From Deinococcus metalli (GTDB lineage: Bacteria > Deinococcota > Deinococci > Deinococcales > Deinococcaceae), in NCBI RefSeq assembly GCF_014201805.1, contig NZ_JACHFK010000003.1, forward strand, positions 186,001 to 250,000: a stretch of DNA of 64,000 bases, in the 5' to 3' direction. The position numbers and the translations under genes were made by a program. The stretch's first letter is position 1. The number at the start of each line of letters is the position of its first letter. Positions 61,927 to 64,000 of this stretch are shown here, piece after piece. The notes below the pieces were generated by a model. The model had not been told where the DNA came from. It saw only the letters and a list, made by a program, of their open reading frames with translations, and searched no databases.

Positions 61927-62883
61927 TCACTTCAGCGTCTTGCTGATGTACTGGTTGGTGTAGTAGTCCGCAGCCTTCGCGCCCTCTTTCAGAGAGCCCT
62001 GCTGGATCAGGGCGGCGACGGCCTTGGACCACGCCGCCGGGTTGCTGGAGCCGAGGCCGTTTTGCTGCGTCCACGCGCTGGTCATCAGGGGCGTGCTGGC
62101 CTTCAGGACCTCCAGGGTGCCGCCGTCGGCGCCGAACACGGGCTGGGCGAGGGTAAAGGCGCGGGCGGGGTCGGCGACCGTGAATTTCAGGCCGCGCTGG
62201 GACGCCCGCACGACCTTGCCGGGCAGGTTGCCCGAGAGGGTCTTCGCGCTGCCGATCAGGCCCGCGCCGACCATGGGGTACGCGCCGCTGACGTCGAGGG
62301 TGTAGACCTTCTTGCCGGTGGCCCGGGCGAGGTTCAGCACGTCGTTGTTGACGTAGCCGACGGCGGCGTCCACGCGGCCGCCGCGCACGGCGTCCACCTG
62401 CGTGAAGCCGACCGTGGCGAGTTTCAGGTCGCGTCCGTCCTTCAGGCCGGCGTCGTCCAGCAGGGCCAGGACGGCGTTGTACGAGCTGCCGAAGGGGCCG
62501 GGGACGCCGAGGGTCTTGCCCTTCAGGGCGGCGGCGCTGGCCAGCGGACTGAGGCTGAACACCGTGACGGGGTTTTTCTGGTACATGGTCATCACGTAGC
62601 GCACGTCCGCGCCCTGGTTGCGCGCGAAGATGGCGTCCTCGGGATCGCCGACCACGAAGTCCAGCTTGCCCTGGAGCAGCAGCGGCATGAGTTCATTGAT
62701 GAAGCCGTGCTGGAACTTGACGGTCAGGCCCTCGGCCTTGAAGTAACCGAGCTTGTCCGCCACGTAGAAGGGCGTGAACTGCACGTTCGGGAAGTACCCC
62801 AGGCCGATGTTGACCGTGCGGGTCTGGGCGCCGGCGGTCCCGAGGGCGAGCGCAGTCAGGGCGATGAGGGTCAGGCGGGTCAT
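61927..62883 (-). CDS. ABC transporter solute-binding protein, NMT1/ThiY-like, 318 aa
   Basis: Exported binding protein: signal peptide MTRLTLIALTALALGTAGA, then the NMT1/THI5-like fold with NIGLGYFPNVQFTPFYVADKLGYFKAEGL, typical of transporters for thiamine precursors, taurine or nitrate-type ligands. The second lobe is readable from GKTLGVPGPFGSSYNAVLALL. No transporter genes flank it. The fused ATPase-permease at 1.1-2.6 kb in this window is of the matching family, so the two could form one importer. TATACT lies 7 nt before the ATG at 62883, an excellent leaderless promoter. Transcribed alone. Confidence 0.88.
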   Translation of the reverse strand: MTRLTLIALTALALGTAGAQTRTVNIGLGYFPNVQFTPFYVADKLGYFKAEGLTVKFQHGFINELMPLLLQGKLDFVVGDPEDAIFARNQGADVRYVMTMYQKNPVTVFSLSPLASAAALKGKTLGVPGPFGSSYNAVLALLDDAGLKDGRDLKLATVGFTQVDAVRGGRVDAAVGYVNNDVLNLARATGKKVYTLDVSGAYPMVGAGLIGSAKTLSGNLPGKVVRASQRGLKFTVADPARAFTLAQPVFGADGGTLEVLKASTPLMTSAWTQQNGLGSSNPAAWSKAVAALIQQGSLKEGAKAADYYTNQYISKTLK

Positions 62884-62890
62884 GGCAGCG

Positions 62891-62896
62891 AGTATA
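62891..62896 (-). promoter_or_regulatory. -10 hexamer TATACT of solute-binding protein gene
   Basis: TATACT, 7 nt, then the ATG at 62883; the closest to TATAAT among the leaderless promoters listed. Confidence 0.6.
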
Positions 62897-63039
62897 CGGG
62901 CGCTTCTTGACGCTTCCTTGATGGGCACGGACGCGCCGTGCGCAACAGACGCGCAAAAGGCGGGGGTGATAGACTCCGGGGCACGCCCGCGTGCCGTGGC
63001 CCTGCGGGGACGGCCGAGCGGAGCAAAGGAGTACATCAG

Positions 63040-63918
63040 ATGACCCAGAACGACGACACGCGCCAGGCCGAGCAGACGCCGGAAGAACTGCGCGAGATCA
63101 TTCCCCAGCTTCAGGGCGAGCCCGATGAGGACGCCGTGCTGGATGCACAGGAAGCCCAGGCCGAGGTCGGCACCGAGGGGCTGAGCGCCGCCGCAGAGGC
63201 GGACGACGACGAAGAGGGCGAGGACGAGTACATCGACGCCGATGACCTGCTGGGCCTGCTGGCCGAACTGAAGGACATGCTCGAAGCCCAGGGCAAGGAA
63301 ATCCGCGGTCTGCGCCGCGAGATGCGCGAACTGCGCGAGTCGCAGGGTCAGGGCGGCGCGCGTCCGGCCGGCGACCGTGGCGGTCAGGGCGGCGGCTTCC
63401 GTCCCCGCGAAGACCGTGGCGGGTACCAGGGCGGCGGCGACCGTGGCGGTCAGGGCGGCGGCTTCCGTCCCCGTGAAGACCGTGGTGGGTACCAGGGCGG
63501 CGGCGACCGTGGCGGTCAGGGCGGCGGCTTCCGTCCCCGTGAAGACCGTGGCGGGTACCAGGGCGGCGGCGACCGTGGTGGGTTCCGTCCCCGTGAAGAT
63601 CGCGGCGGGTACCAGGGCGGTGGCGACCGTGGTGGTCAGGGTGGCGGCTTCCGTCCCCGCGAAGACCGTGGCGGCTACCAGGGCGGCGGCGACCGTGGCG
63701 GTCAGGGCGGCGGCTTCCGTCCCCGCGAAGATCGCGGCGGGTACCAGGGCGGTGGCGACCGTGGTGGTCAGGGTGGCGGCTTCCGTCCCCGCGAAGACCG
63801 TGGCGGCTTCAGTGACCGCGAGTTCCGCCCGCGTGACGCGGCGGCCGACACGACGGACCGTCCGCGCGCCCGTGCGGACCGCGGCTGGAGCACCACGCCG
63901 CGCCGCGACGACGAGTAA
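63040..63918 (+). CDS. Acidic/coiled-coil protein with seven RGG-type repeats, 292 aa
   Basis: Three parts: an acidic region (about 40-70, ADDDEEGEDEYIDADD), a probable coiled coil (about 70-100, LLAELKDMLEAQGKEIRGL) and a repetitive basic region from residue 114. The repeat is GGQGGGFRPREDRGGYQGGGDR (22 residues); seven copies occur, the fourth lacking four residues and the last cut off. Arg-Gly-Gly repeats of this type bind RNA and drive condensation in eukaryotes. The ATG at 63040 follows AAAGGAG. A strong terminator follows. The function is unknown; nucleic-acid binding is a guess. Confidence 0.75.
   Translation: MTQNDDTRQAEQTPEELREIIPQLQGEPDEDAVLDAQEAQAEVGTEGLSAAAEADDDEEGEDEYIDADDLLGLLAELKDMLEAQGKEIRGLRREMRELRESQGQGGARPAGDRGGQGGGFRPREDRGGYQGGGDRGGQGGGFRPREDRGGYQGGGDRGGQGGGFRPREDRGGYQGGGDRGGFRPREDRGGYQGGGDRGGQGGGFRPREDRGGYQGGGDRGGQGGGFRPREDRGGYQGGGDRGGQGGGFRPREDRGGFSDREFRPRDAAADTTDRPRARADRGWSTTPRRDDE
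63379..63810 (+). repeat. In-frame 66 bp tandem repeat, seven copies
   Basis: Units of 66 bp (22 codons) from 63379; unit 4 is 54 bp, unit 7 is partial (48 bp). Differences are mostly third-position changes (GGC/GGT, CGT/CGC), so the amino-acid repeat is conserved while DNA drifts. Confidence 0.9.
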
Positions 63919-63957
63919 ACGCAGTCCCCTCCCCGCGCGCTGAGCGGCGGGAAGGAC

Positions 63958-63997
63958 CGGGCCCGGCCCTGGTGGAGTCCTCCACCGGCCGGGCCCG
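63958..63997 (+). terminator. Long hairpin after RGG-repeat gene
   Basis: CGGGCCCGGCC (63958-63968) pairs with GGCCGGGCCCG (63987-63997), extended inwards by GGTGGA/TCCACC around the loop GTCC. Confidence 0.75.
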
Positions 63998-64000
63998 CTG

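Noticed and set aside
62884..63039. Possible TPP riboswitch upstream of the NMT1-like binding protein
   Set aside because: None of the conserved TPP motifs (CUGAGA, GAUCUGG-like core) are present, and the gene is probably leaderless, leaving no room for a riboswitch. The same holds for the EamA-ABC operon.
63379..63810. Regular 66 bp repeats considered as a CRISPR array
   Set aside because: The repeat is contiguous, with no unique spacers, and encodes an in-frame protein repeat.

Overview
The window looks like chromosome of a Deinococcus-type bacterium (phylum Deinococcota). I base this on the high G+C and the overall gene content: an OstA/LptA-like cluster, a short rpoZ, an M29 aminopeptidase, DinB-type proteins, a RIO kinase and many small lipoproteins. 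The strongest sign is a -10 hexamer of the form TANNNT placed 5-9 nt before the start codon of more than twenty genes. That is the leaderless-mRNA arrangement described for Deinococcus. No rRNA, tRNA, CRISPR array, transposase or phage gene was recognised. The only mobile-looking DNA is a roughly 300 bp non-coding dispersed repeat present twice (about 11.26-11.57 kb and 51.90-52.19 kb).

Layout. 0-10.7 kb: an SDR/NUDIX pair; an EamA exporter overlapping a fused ABC ATPase-permease; SRPBCC, omega subunit and Na+/H+ antiporter genes; cyclophilin; an ArsR-DUF2087 regulator with an M29 aminopeptidase and a paired operator; an RNase H-like protein with a small XRE protein. 10.7-17.5 kb: pyrE, the first dispersed repeat, an asymmetric heterodimeric ABC exporter, a lipoprotein cyclophilin and cmk. 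17.5-25.3 kb: secreted proteins, namely an S8 protease translationally coupled to a lipoprotein, a lipoprotein, and two tandem alpha/beta hydrolases, followed by TatD. 25.4-28.0 kb: three LptC/LptA/OstA-like envelope proteins. 28.0-32.3 kb: lactate dehydrogenase with a universal stress protein, then an exported cluster with a metzincin carrying seven 51-residue propeller repeats. 32.4-41.4 kb: a large AAA/TPR regulator with a C-terminal SARP-like module, a beta-CASP nuclease, a DUF3105 lipoprotein, a large exported protein, a BrkB-type membrane protein and a thioesterase.

41.4-49.7 kb is a C4-dicarboxylate block: malic enzyme, dihydrolipoyl dehydrogenase, a CitA/CitB-type two-component system and divergent dctA, followed by a DUF2167 protein. 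49.7-57 kb: psuG-psuK (pseudouridine breakdown), the second dispersed repeat, a CitE-like lyase, a renalase-like flavoprotein, an ankyrin protein, a GH32 fructosidase, DinB and GNAT proteins. 57-64 kb: a RIO kinase preceded by an unannotated 41-codon gene with a near-perfect ribosome binding site; a winged-helix/TPR regulator whose upstream region carries three GTTAC repeats at an exact 10 bp period; a beta-helix lipoprotein; an NMT1-like solute-binding protein that may serve the fused ABC transporter 60 kb away; and an RGG-repeat protein.

The best candidates for undescribed biology are the metzincin-propeller cluster with its inverted SARP/AAA neighbour, the small gene ahead of the RIO kinase with its shared regulatory region, the dispersed repeat, and the bacterial RGG-repeat protein. 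All functions are inferred from motifs read by eye; no database search was run.
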